Shown: positions 1 to 8,930 of the stretch, in pieces
How the letters are laid out: the number at the start of each line of letters is the position of its first letter
Numbering within the stretch: position 1 is the first letter of the stretch
NCBI GenBank assembly: GCA_027624235.1
Contig: JAQBYB010000018.1
Location: forward strand, 1-41,313
Direction: 5' to 3'
Length of the DNA stretch: 41,313 nt
Source: Pseudomonadota bacterium
GTDB taxonomy: Bacteria > Pseudomonadota > Alphaproteobacteria > Rhodospirillales > Casp-alpha2
Notes under the pieces: model-generated
The model's database searches: none
Told to the model about the DNA's origin: nothing
What the model saw: the letters and a program-made list of their open reading frames with translations, nothing else
Program-made: the position numbers and the translations under genes

Positions 1-1357
1 CTTCGCGGACGATCCGGTTGTGAACGCGCACCACCTGTTGCGCGCCGGCGTCGCCCAAGGCCTGGGTCATCGCCGTTGATCCGGCGATGTCGGTGAACAG
101 GACGGTAACGGGGCCGGACTGTTCCTCCCTGGGCTTCGGCTTGCTCCATTCGGTCAGCGCGTTTTCGAGTTGCTTCGAGCCGGCGGCCTCGTCCGTTAGA
201 AAGATATTGATGGCATTGCGTCCGGCCTGGAACATCTGCATGTAACGGGCATCGGCCATCAAGTATTCTTCATAGCGTTCGGCGAAGGAGGCGGCGTGGG
301 ACTTTTTAAAACCCAAGACCTGGACGCCATCGGCGAGAATTTTGGAGCGTGACAATAGGTCCATGTTTCCTTTTTGGGAAAGAATCTCACAGGCTCCCGC
401 CATATACATGCTGACTCCGAATTTATTAAAGTTATCCAGTTTTTGTGGATCGACCTGGGCACTTTGCAGGGCTTTGTCGAGAAACCCCAACATATAGGTT
501 TTTAACTTCTCAGCCGTTGGCGACAGGGCATTTGGATCGGGTTGCACTCCTTCTTTGGGTGCGGGTTCGGGAGGAGGGGGCTCTGCTTCCTGTTTAGCCG
601 CCGCTTCTTCCGCCTGGCGGTGGGCTTCCGCCATGGTCTCGGCGCTAGGGCCGGCGGCGACGCCGGTGAGGATGGGCTTCCTGGCCAAGGCTTGCTGCTT
701 CGCGGCCATTTTTTCAACCGCCCGCCGCTGGGCATTCGCACGCATCCCGATCAGCCATAATAACAGTTTGCTTTGTTTGGCCTTTTCCAGCCTTACGTTT
801 CGCATGACGGCGATGGACAGACCGGTGGAAGAGATAAGGAAAACCAGGATAATCACGCCGACCATAAGGTTGGTTTTAGCCGCTCCTACGAAGCGAATGC
901 CGAACATTCGGGTGCCGCCCAGAAGCTCGGACGCCAGGATCGCAAAAAGGGCGCTGATGCAGATACTGAAAAAGATCACCATCAGCACCCGAATGATGGC
1001 GGCCTTCAAACTGATCTCTTCTTTTGGGGCGGTTTTTTTTCCCGATTTAAGATCGCCCGATTTCGCGCCGGCGCCCGTGCCGCCCTTACCGGAGCCCAGC
1101 CCATGGCGGGGCAGGCCTTTCCTAGAGATCGGTCTTTTCGGGGCGTCGGCCTTGAAAATCACGGAATCGTTGAAAATGCCACTATCCGGGTCGAGGGTTT
1201 CCTTGACGACCTTGACGCCATCAATGTTGCCGCCCAGGGCAAGCTGCTCTTTTGCATCTTCAAGAGCATCTTCTCTTTGGTCGCCCCTATAGGTTTCGTG
1301 GATAACCCATTGGCTGCCCCGCTGAACATGGACTTCGAAGGTCGTGTTCTGGGTCAT
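1..1357 (-). CDS. Membrane-anchored class III adenylate/guanylate cyclase (partial, C-terminus cut by window edge)
   Basis: A reading frame opens with ATG at 1357 and runs without a stop to the window edge (452 codons visible). Residues 1-70 form a small soluble domain. A Gly/Lys-rich linker follows, then two hydrophobic spans at about 120-143 and 164-186, an Ala/Glu-rich probable coiled coil at about 195-270, and a helical region. At about 417 the class III nucleotide cyclase domain begins with VTVLFTDIAGST; the Asp in FTDI (about 423) is the usual first metal-binding residue. The rest of the catalytic core lies outside the window, so substrate (ATP or GTP) and activity cannot be judged. The expected product is cAMP made at the inner membrane, with the two spans placing the catalytic domain in the cytoplasm. 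It is separated from rpmE by a strong hairpin, so it is probably its own transcription unit. Confidence 0.82.
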   Translation of the reverse strand, partial: MTQNTTFEVHVQRGSQWVIHETYRGDQREDALEDAKEQLALGGNIDGVKVVKETLDPDSGIFNDSVIFKADAPKRPISRKGLPRHGLGSGKGGTGAGAKSGDLKSGKKTAPKEEISLKAAIIRVLMVIFFSICISALFAILASELLGGTRMFGIRFVGAAKTNLMVGVIILVFLISSTGLSIAVMRNVRLEKAKQSKLLLWLIGMRANAQRRAVEKMAAKQQALARKPILTGVAAGPSAETMAEAHRQAEEAAAKQEAEPPPPEPAPKEGVQPDPNALSPTAEKLKTYMLGFLDKALQSAQVDPQKLDNFNKFGVSMYMAGACEILSQKGNMDLLSRSKILADGVQVLGFKKSHAASFAERYEEYLMADARYMQMFQAGRNAINIFLTDEAAGSKQLENALTEWSKPKPREEQSGPVTVLFTDIAGSTAMTQALGDAGAQQVVRVHNRIVRE

Positions 1358-1407
1358 GGCGCCCTCAACGGATGGAAAGGTTTATGCATCGGTGAATGAT
1401 CCGTCTG

Positions 1408-1426
1408 CTCGGGGGGCCGCCCCGAG
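1408..1426 (-). other. GC-rich leader hairpin before the cyclase gene
   Basis: A 7-bp perfect stem (1408-1414 paired with 1420-1426) with a 5-base loop lies about 50 bases upstream of the cyclase ATG. It has no T-run, so it does not look like a terminator. It could be a leader-mRNA structure; its function is unknown. Confidence 0.3.
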
Positions 1427-1515
1427 GGTAAAGTCCCTAAGGCTCCAATCCTATCAAAACCTTAAATATGCAGCAAACACGACCGTTTGATTCATGGAAC
1501 GGCCTAGCCCAGAGC

Positions 1516-1566
1516 AATCATAACCAACAGGGTACGCGGCTCTCCGGTACCCTGTTGGTTATGATT
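1516..1566 (-). terminator. Perfect 20-bp inverted repeat downstream of rpmE, probable terminator
   Basis: The arms 1516-1535 and 1547-1566 are exact reverse complements over 20 bp, with an 11-base loop. The hairpin sits 43 bases past the rpmE stop and about 160 bases before the cyclase start, as expected for a transcript end between two same-strand genes. No clear U-tract follows on either strand, so it may act as an RNA-stabilising or processing hairpin instead. Confidence 0.5.
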
Positions 1567-1608
1567 AAACGCCGGCCAAAGCCCGGTCTCGTGGGTAATC
1601 CCCCGGCC

Positions 1609-1833
1609 CTAGGAGTCGAGGCCCATACCCTTGAACCGATTTCTGAACTTGGCCAGTCGACCGCCGCCATCAATCAAGCGGTGAACGCCAGTCCATGCGG
1701 GATGGGTCTTGGGATCGACATCCAATTTCAAGACGTCGCCGGGGGCGCCCCAAGTTGACCGAGTCGTATACGTCGTGCCGTCGGTCATCTGGACGGTGAT
1801 TTCGTGATAATCGGGGTGTATTTCTTTTTTCAT
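1609..1833 (-). CDS. rpmE: 50S ribosomal protein bL31
   Basis: This 74-residue protein is a component of the large ribosomal subunit. It starts [12 protein letters not shown] and carries [12 protein letters not shown], both hallmarks of alphaproteobacterial bL31. The zinc-binding cysteines of the C+ form are absent, so this is the zinc-independent form. The family's usual length is 70-80 residues. An AGGTGA ribosome binding site lies about 9 bases before the ATG. It stands alone between the MFS transporter gene and the cyclase gene, followed by a strong hairpin. Confidence 0.93.
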   Translation of the reverse strand: MKKEIHPDYHEITVQMTDGTTYTTRSTWGAPGDVLKLDVDPKTHPAWTGVHRLIDGGGRLAKFRNRFKGMGLDS

Positions 1834-1878
1834 AATTCTACGTCACCTTTGAAGGCGCCTTGTATAGGGGAAGCCGGC

Positions 1879-3090
1879 CTAAGGTTCAAGGGGTGACTTT
1901 GGACTTTGTGATTTTTTTGGACGCCCAATCGATTTCAAGGCCCTGGCGGCAAAAAGAGCGACCACGACCATAATGATCGCGCCGCCGAAATAGGGTCCAT
2001 CGCGACCCAGCGCCCCGAACAAAAAACCGGCCCAGGCCGGGCCTGTAAACCGCGCCATGGTGGAGGCCGAACGGGTTACACCCATGATGCCGCCTTGTTC
2101 GTCTTCCCCCGCCTGAAGCGAGATCAGACTGTTTAAGGAGGGTGAGATAACGGAAAACCCGTATCCGGCGATGGTCATGGCGATCAACAGCACGATTAAG
2201 GAGTTGGAGAATGGGATCAGAAATATCCCGACCGCCAGCGCAATCGCGCCTTGAAGGATCAGGTTTGCTTCGCCGAAGCGCCGCGCCAGACGACCGACCA
2301 AGCCGCCCTGGATAAATGCGCTAAACAGCCCGACATAGGCGAATAGGTAGCCGTTTTGAAGCGGCCCCCAGCCTAATTGGCGTCGCGACCACATGGCGAA
2401 GGTGGCTTCCAGACCGGCAAAAGCGAAAGTCGAAAGAAACGTCAAAGCCAACAATAGTCCGATATAGGGGCGCGCCACGGCTTCGCGAAACATGGCCAGG
2501 CGGCTCGCAGGCGTCTTGGCGGCCAGGCGTTCACGGATTTCGATGGATAGCGATTCCTTTAAAGTGATTGTGCCCATGATAAACGCGATCACCGACAGCC
2601 CGGCGGCGGCGAAGGCGGGGCTTTGAAAATCGGCGTTGACGGGGTCGGAACCGGCGAGGATGCCGCCGATGGCCGGCCCGGCAATAAAGCCAAGTCCGAA
2701 AGCGGCGCCGATCATGCCCATGCCCTTGGCGCGGTTCTCGGGGGTCGTGATATCGGCGATATAGGCAAAGGCGGCTGAAATGTTGCCAGCCATGGCGCCG
2801 CCGACAGCGCGCGCCGCAAACAGCATGATCAGGCTTTCCGAGAACCCCAACCAGACGTAGGACGCTGACGCGCCGGCAAGGCTGACCAGCAATACCGGTC
2901 GGCGTCCGATGCGGTCACTCAGCCGGCCCCAGAAAGGCGCCGCCAGGAACTGGGTGAACGAATAGGTCGCCATTAACAAGCCGACCGTTTCAGGCGTTGC
3001 CTGATAGAACTCGCCATAGAACGGCAGCAGCGGAATGATGATGCCAAAGCCGACCAGGTCGATGAAGACGATTAAAAAGAGAATCAGCAT
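1879..3090 (-). CDS. MFS drug/metabolite exporter (TetA-like subgroup)
   Basis: This 403-residue inner-membrane protein has about 12 hydrophobic spans. Between spans 2 and 3 it carries GRLSDRIGRRPVLL, the MFS signature loop. The opening span, with VFIDLVGFGIIIPLLPFY, resembles TetA-type proton-coupled drug exporters. The family exchanges protons for drugs or metabolites; the substrate cannot be read from sequence, and tetracycline resistance should not be assumed. The gene starts at ATG 3090, 68 bases after the MotB-like gene on the same strand, and ends 45 bases before rpmE. It is full length with no sign of disruption. Confidence 0.85.
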   Translation of the reverse strand: MLILFLIVFIDLVGFGIIIPLLPFYGEFYQATPETVGLLMATYSFTQFLAAPFWGRLSDRIGRRPVLLVSLAGASASYVWLGFSESLIMLFAARAVGGAMAGNISAAFAYIADITTPENRAKGMGMIGAAFGLGFIAGPAIGGILAGSDPVNADFQSPAFAAAGLSVIAFIMGTITLKESLSIEIRERLAAKTPASRLAMFREAVARPYIGLLLALTFLSTFAFAGLEATFAMWSRRQLGWGPLQNGYLFAYVGLFSAFIQGGLVGRLARRFGEANLILQGAIALAVGIFLIPFSNSLIVLLIAMTIAGYGFSVISPSLNSLISLQAGEDEQGGIMGVTRSASTMARFTGPAWAGFLFGALGRDGPYFGGAIIMVVVALFAARALKSIGRPKKSQSPKSPLEP

Positions 3091-3158
3091 GAAAGTCCGT
3101 TCTTACCCCTTTAAGGATGACCCGTGTTTAAAGAGACGGTGAAGAAAAGAGAAGTGGT

Positions 3159-4331
3159 TCAGCGTTGTGTAAATTTCAATTCAATTCGGCGGTTTCGGCG
3201 TTTGGCGATTTCGTCATCACGGTCTTCCAACGGCTGAAATTCACCAAAACCAGCGGCGGCTAAACGGTTGGCCGGCAGGTTCTGGCTAATGAGGAATTGA
3301 ACAACTGATATCGCCCTGGCGGACGACAGTTCCCAATTGGACGGAAACCGGGAGGTTTTGATCGGGTCTTTGTCCGTATGACCATCGACGCGCAGGACCC
3401 AGTCAATGTCGGCGGGGATGTCCTTTGATATTTCGCGTAAAGCTTGCGCCAAATGCAGCAATTGTGTTTTTCCGGCCTCGCCCACATCCGCCGCGCCTTT
3501 TGCAAACAGCACCTCGGACTGGAACACGAACCGGTCGCCGACAATGCGAATTCCTTGTTTGTCCCCCAGCACCTTGCGCAACCGTCCGAAGAATTCCGAC
3601 CGGTAGCGGCTCAATTCTTGAACCTTGTTGGCCAGCGCCGCATTGAGGCGCTGGCCCATGGCGGTGACCTGTATTTTTTGATCGGCGGCGATTTTTTCCG
3701 ACACCTCAAGGGCTTGTGAAATCTTGGCGAGGGTTTGGCGAAGCGCCGCCATCTGCTGATTAAGCAGTGCGACTTTGGCCAACGCGCTTTTTGATATTTC
3801 CTTTTCAGCCAACAGGGTCTTGCCCGATTGTTCGACCTTTCCCGCCATGGCGGCGATTTTGGCTTCCAGTTCCTCACGCAAGGCCCTGAGCGCCGACACA
3901 TCCTGGGCCAGACTGTTTAGTTCCTTTAACTGCGCCGATATCTTAGTTTTACCGGCCTCCGTCGTCGCCAACGCCGCTACCAATTTTTGTTCGGTTTCGC
4001 TTCCCTGGCGCCGAAGCCGGTCGATGGTGGTTTTCATGTCGTCGCGCAAACCCACCGAAATCTGCAATTCGCCGGACAACTGGGCGATATTGCTGCGTAG
4101 ATCATCGGCGTTGCGCCGTTCCAAGGACAACAGCGAGGCCAGTTCTCTGACTTGGGTCTGTAACTTGACTAACGCCTGATCGCGCCCTGACAGGGCTTGG
4201 CCCAGAAAAAATTGCGCCAGAACGAAGATCATCAGCAGGAAGATGATGACCATTAACAACGTCGCCAGGGCATCAACAAACCCGGGCCAAATATTGGTGT
4301 CTCTCTGCCGGCGGCGGGCAATGGCGGTCAT
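3159..4331 (-). CDS. MotB-like protein: one membrane span, long coiled coil, C-terminal OmpA domain
   Basis: This protein is 390 residues long from the preferred ATG at 4331. An in-frame start at 4373 exists but would overlap the upstream gene by 35 bases. A short basic N-terminus leads into one span containing FVDALATLLMVIIFLLMIF; the Asp at its start matches the proton-binding Asp of MotB/TolR-type subunits. About 200 residues of Ala/Leu/Lys/Glu/Gln-rich heptad sequence follow (probable periplasmic coiled coil). The C-terminal OmpA-like peptidoglycan-binding domain includes VDGHTDKDPI and a final RRNRRIELK. It lies 7 bases after the MotA-like gene, so the two probably form a proton-driven stator-like complex linking the inner membrane to peptidoglycan. 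Its true partner process is unknown. Confidence 0.8.
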   Translation of the reverse strand: MTAIARRRQRDTNIWPGFVDALATLLMVIIFLLMIFVLAQFFLGQALSGRDQALVKLQTQVRELASLLSLERRNADDLRSNIAQLSGELQISVGLRDDMKTTIDRLRRQGSETEQKLVAALATTEAGKTKISAQLKELNSLAQDVSALRALREELEAKIAAMAGKVEQSGKTLLAEKEISKSALAKVALLNQQMAALRQTLAKISQALEVSEKIAADQKIQVTAMGQRLNAALANKVQELSRYRSEFFGRLRKVLGDKQGIRIVGDRFVFQSEVLFAKGAADVGEAGKTQLLHLAQALREISKDIPADIDWVLRVDGHTDKDPIKTSRFPSNWELSSARAISVVQFLISQNLPANRLAAAGFGEFQPLEDRDDEIAKRRNRRIELKFTQR

Positions 4332-4338
4332 GGGAAAC

Positions 4339-5502
4339 CTAGCCGCCGTCCGGGGGGGCGCCCGGGGCAACATTCGAGGCGGCGATGGTGCGGGCCAGCA
4401 ATTTGATCTCGCTGCGAATTTGTTGGATCAGGTCTTCGCGCCCGGAAGACAGCTCCCCGGTCAACCGGTTCAGGTGATTGTCGAGGCTGCGGATATGGGT
4501 TCGTGTCTGTTCGTCCATACCGCCCGATGCTACGCCCGCTGTCAGGGCGCCGGCAATTTGGGCCAAGACCGGTTTCATCTCCATCTGCGTCTCGGCCAAA
4601 TTTTTCATCAGCGTTTGCTCGGTGCGCATATGATCGGTCAATGTCTCAAGCTTGTCGCCCAGCGTGGCAATGCTGCTATCAGCGGAAATTCGGCTTTCTT
4701 CGCCCCGGGTCAGGGTCCGTTGCAGGCTTTCAAGGCCTTCGGCGGTCTGTTCCAGAAGCGCCTGGACATAGGCTGGGATCGGCTGGTCGGATTCCGCCAA
4801 CACGGAGCCGGTCGACAGCCGGGTAACGGTCGACAGCCATTCCTCCAAGTCGTTATAGAAACGGTTCTGTGCCTGATTGGCCTGTAGATCCAGGAAGCCC
4901 AGGACGAGCGATCCGGCGAGGCCAAACAGGGACGACGAAAAGGCCGTCCCCATGCCGGACATGGGCGCCTCCAGGCCCTTTTTTAGATCGGCGAAAACCG
5001 TGGTGGCGTCCCCGCCTTCGACGCTGAGTCCGCTGATGACGTTGCCGATGGATGCAACCGTTTCCAGCAACCCCCAAAACGTGCCTAATAGCCCCAGAAA
5101 AATAAGAAGCCCGATAGTGTAACGTGATATATCCCGCGATTCATCCAGCCTGGAGACGATCCCATCCAACAACGAGCGCATCCCCATCGTGGAAAGGCTG
5201 AACCTGTCCCGGTGGTCGCTGACCATGGCCGCCATCGGCGCTAATAGCTTCGGCGGATGAGCTTCTGAAACAGGGGCGCTTTCCGAGCGGAAGTTGTCGA
5301 TCCAGGCGAATTCGGGATAGAGCATCACCACTTGCCTAAAATTATAGACAATGCCGAGGGCCAATACGCCGACGATAAAGCCGTTCAAGGGAGCGTTGGC
5401 CATGAAAGCGCTCTGCAGGGGCAGGAACAAGATTGCGCACAAGACAAACGCCGCGACCACGAACAGGATCATCCGAATAAGATATTTACGTAGCTGGTTC
5501 AT
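4339..5502 (-). CDS. MotA/TolQ/ExbB-family proton-channel subunit with long helical tail
   Basis: This 387-residue inner-membrane protein has hydrophobic spans at about 10-30, 41-60, 128-148 and 185-205. The third contains GLLIFLGLLGTFWGL and the fourth MSGMGTAFSSSLFGLAGS, matching the paired channel helices of MotA/TolQ/ExbB proteins. The last 170 or so residues are charged, Gln/Glu/Leu-rich and probably helical, unusual for TolQ or ExbB but seen in some MotA-like proteins. With the MotB-like gene 7 bases downstream it should form an ion-driven envelope motor. It is distinct from the TolQ encoded at 16813. Flagellar genes are absent nearby, so a flagellar role is not supported. Confidence 0.8.
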   Translation of the reverse strand: MNQLRKYLIRMILFVVAAFVLCAILFLPLQSAFMANAPLNGFIVGVLALGIVYNFRQVVMLYPEFAWIDNFRSESAPVSEAHPPKLLAPMAAMVSDHRDRFSLSTMGMRSLLDGIVSRLDESRDISRYTIGLLIFLGLLGTFWGLLETVASIGNVISGLSVEGGDATTVFADLKKGLEAPMSGMGTAFSSSLFGLAGSLVLGFLDLQANQAQNRFYNDLEEWLSTVTRLSTGSVLAESDQPIPAYVQALLEQTAEGLESLQRTLTRGEESRISADSSIATLGDKLETLTDHMRTEQTLMKNLAETQMEMKPVLAQIAGALTAGVASGGMDEQTRTHIRSLDNHLNRLTGELSSGREDLIQQIRSEIKLLARTIAASNVAPGAPPDGG

Positions 5503-5562
5503 TGCCTAACGGTGCCCCTCGGAATCAAAGGTGCTGGGATTGTAGCAGAATTGGCGGTCGGA

Positions 5563-6621
5563 TCATCGCTCGACGATATTCACATCAACCCTGTTAATGG
5601 GGCTCTCCGTCGTTTTTGAGCCAAGGGCGCGAACGTCAATACGAGTGGAACGAACGCCGTTTTCAATCATGAACGAACGGATCGATAAGGCCCGCGACAA
5701 TGACATCCGCCGGGCCTTGCTGGACGACAAGGTGTTGCCCCCGGCAAAGGCCATCAATCGCAGCCGCAGTGTGTCGTTGCTTTTGAGTTTTAAGGCCAGG
5801 GCCTTCAGGTCATTCTTGGCCTTTTCCGGCAACTTCGAGGCGGTCTCGGCGAATACCACTTGCAGGGCGTTTCCGGTCTGCGCGCTTTTTGGCGCTGGAG
5901 ACAGGGCGGCCTGTTCTTTTTTAGTGTCTTTTGGTTTCGACTTGGCCGTGGTCACGGCGCTTGCCGGTGGCTTAGCCGGCGCGGGCACCTTCGCGGCGAC
6001 GGGTTCATTAACCTTCTTCATCACGGGCGGCGGCGGGGCCGTCTCGGCTACCTGTTTAGCCGGTGCTGTTTTCGGCGCAGGCATCGGTTTGGCCTTGGCA
6101 ATGGCCTTCGGTGCGGGGGCGGGGAGTGGTGGCGCGGCCGCGGCGGGGGGCGCCGTCATCAGAGGCACCGGCGGCTTGGTCGCGGCGACGGTCGGCGGCT
6201 TGGGCTTTTGGATGGTCGCCGCCTTCACCTGTGGTTTATTGATGGATGGATTTTTAGGTGCATTCCTGGCGAGGCGTTTCGCGGTTGTTTTGGTTGTGGT
6301 CCCAGGCTTTTTAAGTGTGATCCCGGTGCCCCCCCTGGGGGTGGCGATGTGAAGCTGTGAAACCGGGTTTTTCCTGCCCGGCAACAGCAGGCCTTGCGCG
6401 GGGGCCGAATCATAAGGACGGGCCATATAGGGCATCGCCGGCGCCCGGGCTGAACTCGCCCCCTCAAGGACGCTGAGATCAACGGTGACCTGATCAGTGC
6501 TGAGATCAATGTTCTGCGCCTGGGCGTCGCTACCGGACACCACCAGGGAGGCGATCATAATAAGCGTTACCAGCCAAATGTAACGCACCGATGCCAGGAG
6601 CATTCCTGGTAAGAACTTCAT
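5563..6621 (-). CDS. Secreted proline/alanine-rich protein with C-terminal OmpA-like domain
   Basis: The product is 352 residues from the preferred ATG at 6621; an in-frame TTG at 6651 would add ten residues. A hydrophobic segment ending near SGSDAQAQ looks like a signal peptide. A long Pro/Ala/Lys low-complexity linker fills about residues 95-250, suited to spanning the periplasm. The last 100 residues, with LRLRLMAFAGG and a final NRVDVNIVE, resemble an OmpA/MotB-type peptidoglycan-binding domain in shortened form. It lies 60 bases upstream of the MotA-like gene on the same strand and is probably the first gene of that operon. I infer an accessory peptidoglycan anchor for the motor-like complex. 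Confidence 0.7.
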   Translation of the reverse strand: MKFLPGMLLASVRYIWLVTLIMIASLVVSGSDAQAQNIDLSTDQVTVDLSVLEGASSARAPAMPYMARPYDSAPAQGLLLPGRKNPVSQLHIATPRGGTGITLKKPGTTTKTTAKRLARNAPKNPSINKPQVKAATIQKPKPPTVAATKPPVPLMTAPPAAAAPPLPAPAPKAIAKAKPMPAPKTAPAKQVAETAPPPPVMKKVNEPVAAKVPAPAKPPASAVTTAKSKPKDTKKEQAALSPAPKSAQTGNALQVVFAETASKLPEKAKNDLKALALKLKSNDTLRLRLMAFAGGNTLSSSKARRMSLSRALSIRSFMIENGVRSTRIDVRALGSKTTESPINRVDVNIVER

Positions 6622-6828
6622 AAAAATTTTAATCCCCGTCGAAATGGGCAACCCTAAAAGGGACGCCGACTAATTCCCTCACTATAAACAGCGTCAACCA
6701 TAACCAAGGGACGGGCCGCAGACAACCGATTTACGGTTCCTGGGTGTCTTTAAGGATGCTCTGGTCCGAGCGGGTCAATGAGGCTGTTTTGTTGCTTGCA
6801 AAAGGGAGGAGGGATGGAGTGGTTAGCG

Positions 6829-7620
6829 TCAGACGGCGGAAAGGCTGTTCAGCAGTACGCCATGGAGGTGGTCGTTGGCGGCAATGATTTCGCCGCTTTC
6901 CAACATCCTGCCGCCACCGGCAATATCGGTGACAAATCCGCCGGCTTCCTGGACCATGATGATTCCGGCGGCAATGTCCCAGGGGTGAAGCCCGATTTCC
7001 CAAAATCCATCGAATCGACCGGCGGCGACATAGGCCAGATCAAGTGCCGCTGAACCGAACCGCCGCACCCCCGCCGACACCGCCATGACTTCTTTTAATT
7101 GCGCCAAGTATCGGTCGTGGCCGTCTTTTCCGGCGAACGGAATGCCGGTGGCGAAAAGAGCCTCGTCCATTTTTGTGCGCGCGGAAACCCTGAGCCGCCG
7201 ATTATTTAGATACGCCCCTATCCCATTTTCGGCGGCGAACATCTGGTCCGTTATCGGTTCGTAAATGACGCCGGCGAAAGGCGCGCCGTCTCGTTCCAGA
7301 GCGATGGAAATGGAAAAATGCGGAAGCCCGTGAAGAAAATTCGTGGTGCCGTCGAGGGGGTCGATAATCCAGCGGTTGGAGGTATCGGAGCCCTCAATCT
7401 CGCCGCCTTCCTCAAGCAGGAACCCGAAGTTCGGCCGCGCCTTGGAAAGCTCATAGACCAGCGTCCTTTCGGCCTTCTTGTCGGCGTTGGAAACGAAGTC
7501 GGCAGGGCCTTTTTTAGATACCTGAAGATTTTCGATCTCGCCGAAGTCACGGATCAACCCCCGCGCCGCCTTCTGGGCGGCGGCGGTCATCACATTCAAC
7601 AAGGCGGACCGTGGCTGCAT
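6829..7620 (-). CDS. suhB: Inositol monophosphatase family protein (SuhB-like)
   Basis: The product is 263 residues long, the usual size. The family hydrolyses inositol-1-phosphate or related sugar phosphates with Mg2+; SuhB also binds the rRNA antitermination complex in enterobacteria. Visible metal-binding motifs are LLEEGGE (about 92), WIIDPLDGTTNFLHG (about 108) and the late WDIAAGIIMVQEAGG. The gene ends 4 bases before efp begins in transcription order (efp stop 7625, suhB start 7620), so the two are probably cotranscribed. Substrate specificity within the family is uncertain; adenosine-3',5'-bisphosphatase (CysQ) is a less likely alternative. Confidence 0.85.
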   Translation of the reverse strand: MQPRSALLNVMTAAAQKAARGLIRDFGEIENLQVSKKGPADFVSNADKKAERTLVYELSKARPNFGFLLEEGGEIEGSDTSNRWIIDPLDGTTNFLHGLPHFSISIALERDGAPFAGVIYEPITDQMFAAENGIGAYLNNRRLRVSARTKMDEALFATGIPFAGKDGHDRYLAQLKEVMAVSAGVRRFGSAALDLAYVAAGRFDGFWEIGLHPWDIAAGIIMVQEAGGFVTDIAGGGRMLESGEIIAANDHLHGVLLNSLSAV

Positions 7621-7624
7621 GGTT

Positions 7625-8194
7625 TTAGTCTTTGGCCCGTTCGACGTAGGTGCCGTCGACCGTGTTGACGACGATGCGGGTTCCGGTCTCGATATGGGGC
7701 GGAACCAGACAGCGGACGCCGTTCTCCAGCATTGCCGGTTTAAAGGACGATGAAGCCGTCTGTCCTTTGACCACGGCGTCGGCTTTGGTCACGGTCAGCG
7801 TTACCGTATCGGGAAGCTGAACGCCGAGAGGATCGCCATCATGACTTTCGACGTTGACCATCATGCCGTCCTGAAGGAAGGCCACCTGGTCTTCGCCGAT
7901 GATGTCCTTGCTCAGCGAAATCTGGTCGTAATTTTCAGTGTTCATGAACGTGTACAAGTCACCATCGGCGAAAAGAAACTGGTGTTCCGTTTGTTCCAGG
8001 TGCGCCCGTTCGACTGATTCCGAAGAGCGAAAACGCACGTTCAGCTTTGTGCCGTTGCGGATGTTCTTTAATTCCGCCTGCAAATAGGCGCCGCCCTTGC
8101 CGGGCTGGGTGTGGTTGGTTTTAACCGCTCGCCACAGGCCACCTTGGTGTTCGATTATCATGCCGGGACGGATTGTGTTGCCGTTGATTTTCAT
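7625..8194 (-). CDS. efp: Translation elongation factor P
   Basis: EF-P relieves ribosome stalling at consecutive prolines. The product is 189 residues from ATG 8194; a GTG three bases earlier could also serve. The N-terminal KOW-like domain has [14 protein letters not shown], and the loop TQPGKGGAY carries the Lys that is modified in many bacteria. The C-terminus contains GVQLPDTV and ends with GTYVER. The start lacks a strong Shine-Dalgarno site. It sits between thiE (86 bases upstream) and the suhB-like gene (4 bases downstream), the same strand order expected in Rhodospirillales-type genomes. Confidence 0.95.
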   Translation of the reverse strand: MKINGNTIRPGMIIEHQGGLWRAVKTNHTQPGKGGAYLQAELKNIRNGTKLNVRFRSSESVERAHLEQTEHQFLFADGDLYTFMNTENYDQISLSKDIIGEDQVAFLQDGMMVNVESHDGDPLGVQLPDTVTLTVTKADAVVKGQTASSSFKPAMLENGVRCLVPPHIETGTRIVVNTVDGTYVERAKD

Positions 8195-8279
8195 CACTCA
8201 AAACCCAGTGTAGGAATTGCCCATAGAAGGCTGAGGCGCGGAAGCTAACAGGTTGCTATTGGCTAGGCAACGGCGGGGT

Positions 8280-8915
8280 TCAGCGGCCTTCGGTGAAGAT
8301 GCCATTGAAGGTTCTGACCGCGTCTGCGGGGCCATCAGGGTGATCCCAAACGCCGGAAACAACGGCCAGAAAATCGGCGCCGGCGTCGACCAGGGGGCGG
8401 CAGTTTTCGGTGCTGATGCCGCCGATGGCAACGGCGGGAACAACCATCAGCTCGCTCCACCATTCCAGGATGTCGATGTCGGCGGACGTCTTTGCCTGCT
8501 TCGTCGCGGTCGGGAAAAAAGCCCCGAAGGCAACATAATCGGCGCCCTGTTCAGCCGCCTCCATTCCCAAGTGGCGTGACTCATGGCAGGTCACGCCGAC
8601 GATGCCCTGATCGCCGACGGCCTTGCGCGCGTCCGCGTAAGAGGCGTCTTGTTGGCCGATGTGAACACCATCACAACCGGTCTCGACGGCGAGATCAGGC
8701 CGGTCGTTCATAATCAGGGGGACGGCCCGGTCCCTGCACACCGGGACCAAGGCGGCCGCGGTTCCGCGGATGGTGTCGTCATCGGCGTCTTTCAGGCGCA
8801 ATTGCACGGCGGCGACGTCGCCGGCGTCGAGCGCCGCCGCCAGCACTTCCGGGAATGTCCCCAGGTCCAGTGATGGGGGCGTAATAAGGTACAGGCGGCA
8901 GGGTTCGGCATTCAT
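8280..8915 (-). CDS. thiE: Thiamine-phosphate synthase
   Basis: ThiE joins HMP-pyrophosphate and thiazole phosphate to make thiamine phosphate. The 211-residue TIM barrel is of normal length. Recognisable parts are VQLRLKDA (beta-strand 2), [19 protein letters not shown], the phosphate-loop region [14 protein letters not shown], and VAIGGIS followed by [11 protein letters not shown]. The start ATG at 8915 lies 15 bases after the end of the preceding same-strand gene. ThiD lies far away at 27960. I found no TPP riboswitch sequence upstream. Confidence 0.92.
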   Translation of the reverse strand: MNAEPCRLYLITPPSLDLGTFPEVLAAALDAGDVAAVQLRLKDADDDTIRGTAAALVPVCRDRAVPLIMNDRPDLAVETGCDGVHIGQQDASYADARKAVGDQGIVGVTCHESRHLGMEAAEQGADYVAFGAFFPTATKQAKTSADIDILEWWSELMVVPAVAIGGISTENCRPLVDAGADFLAVVSGVWDHPDGPADAVRTFNGIFTEGR

Positions 8916-8930
8916 CTCTATATCTGTCTT

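Noticed and set aside
773..1399. Long plus-strand frames over the cyclase gene (also 555-1292)
   Set aside because: They are antisense to a frame with two spans and a cyclase signature, have no ribosome binding site and encode no recognisable protein.
1879..3090. Tetracycline-resistance determinant
   Set aside because: TetA-like MFS proteins have many substrates and no tetR gene is present.
3159..5502. Zorya (ZorAB) phage defence system
   Set aside because: No ZorC, ZorD or ZorE-like gene is adjacent, and the neighbours are housekeeping genes.
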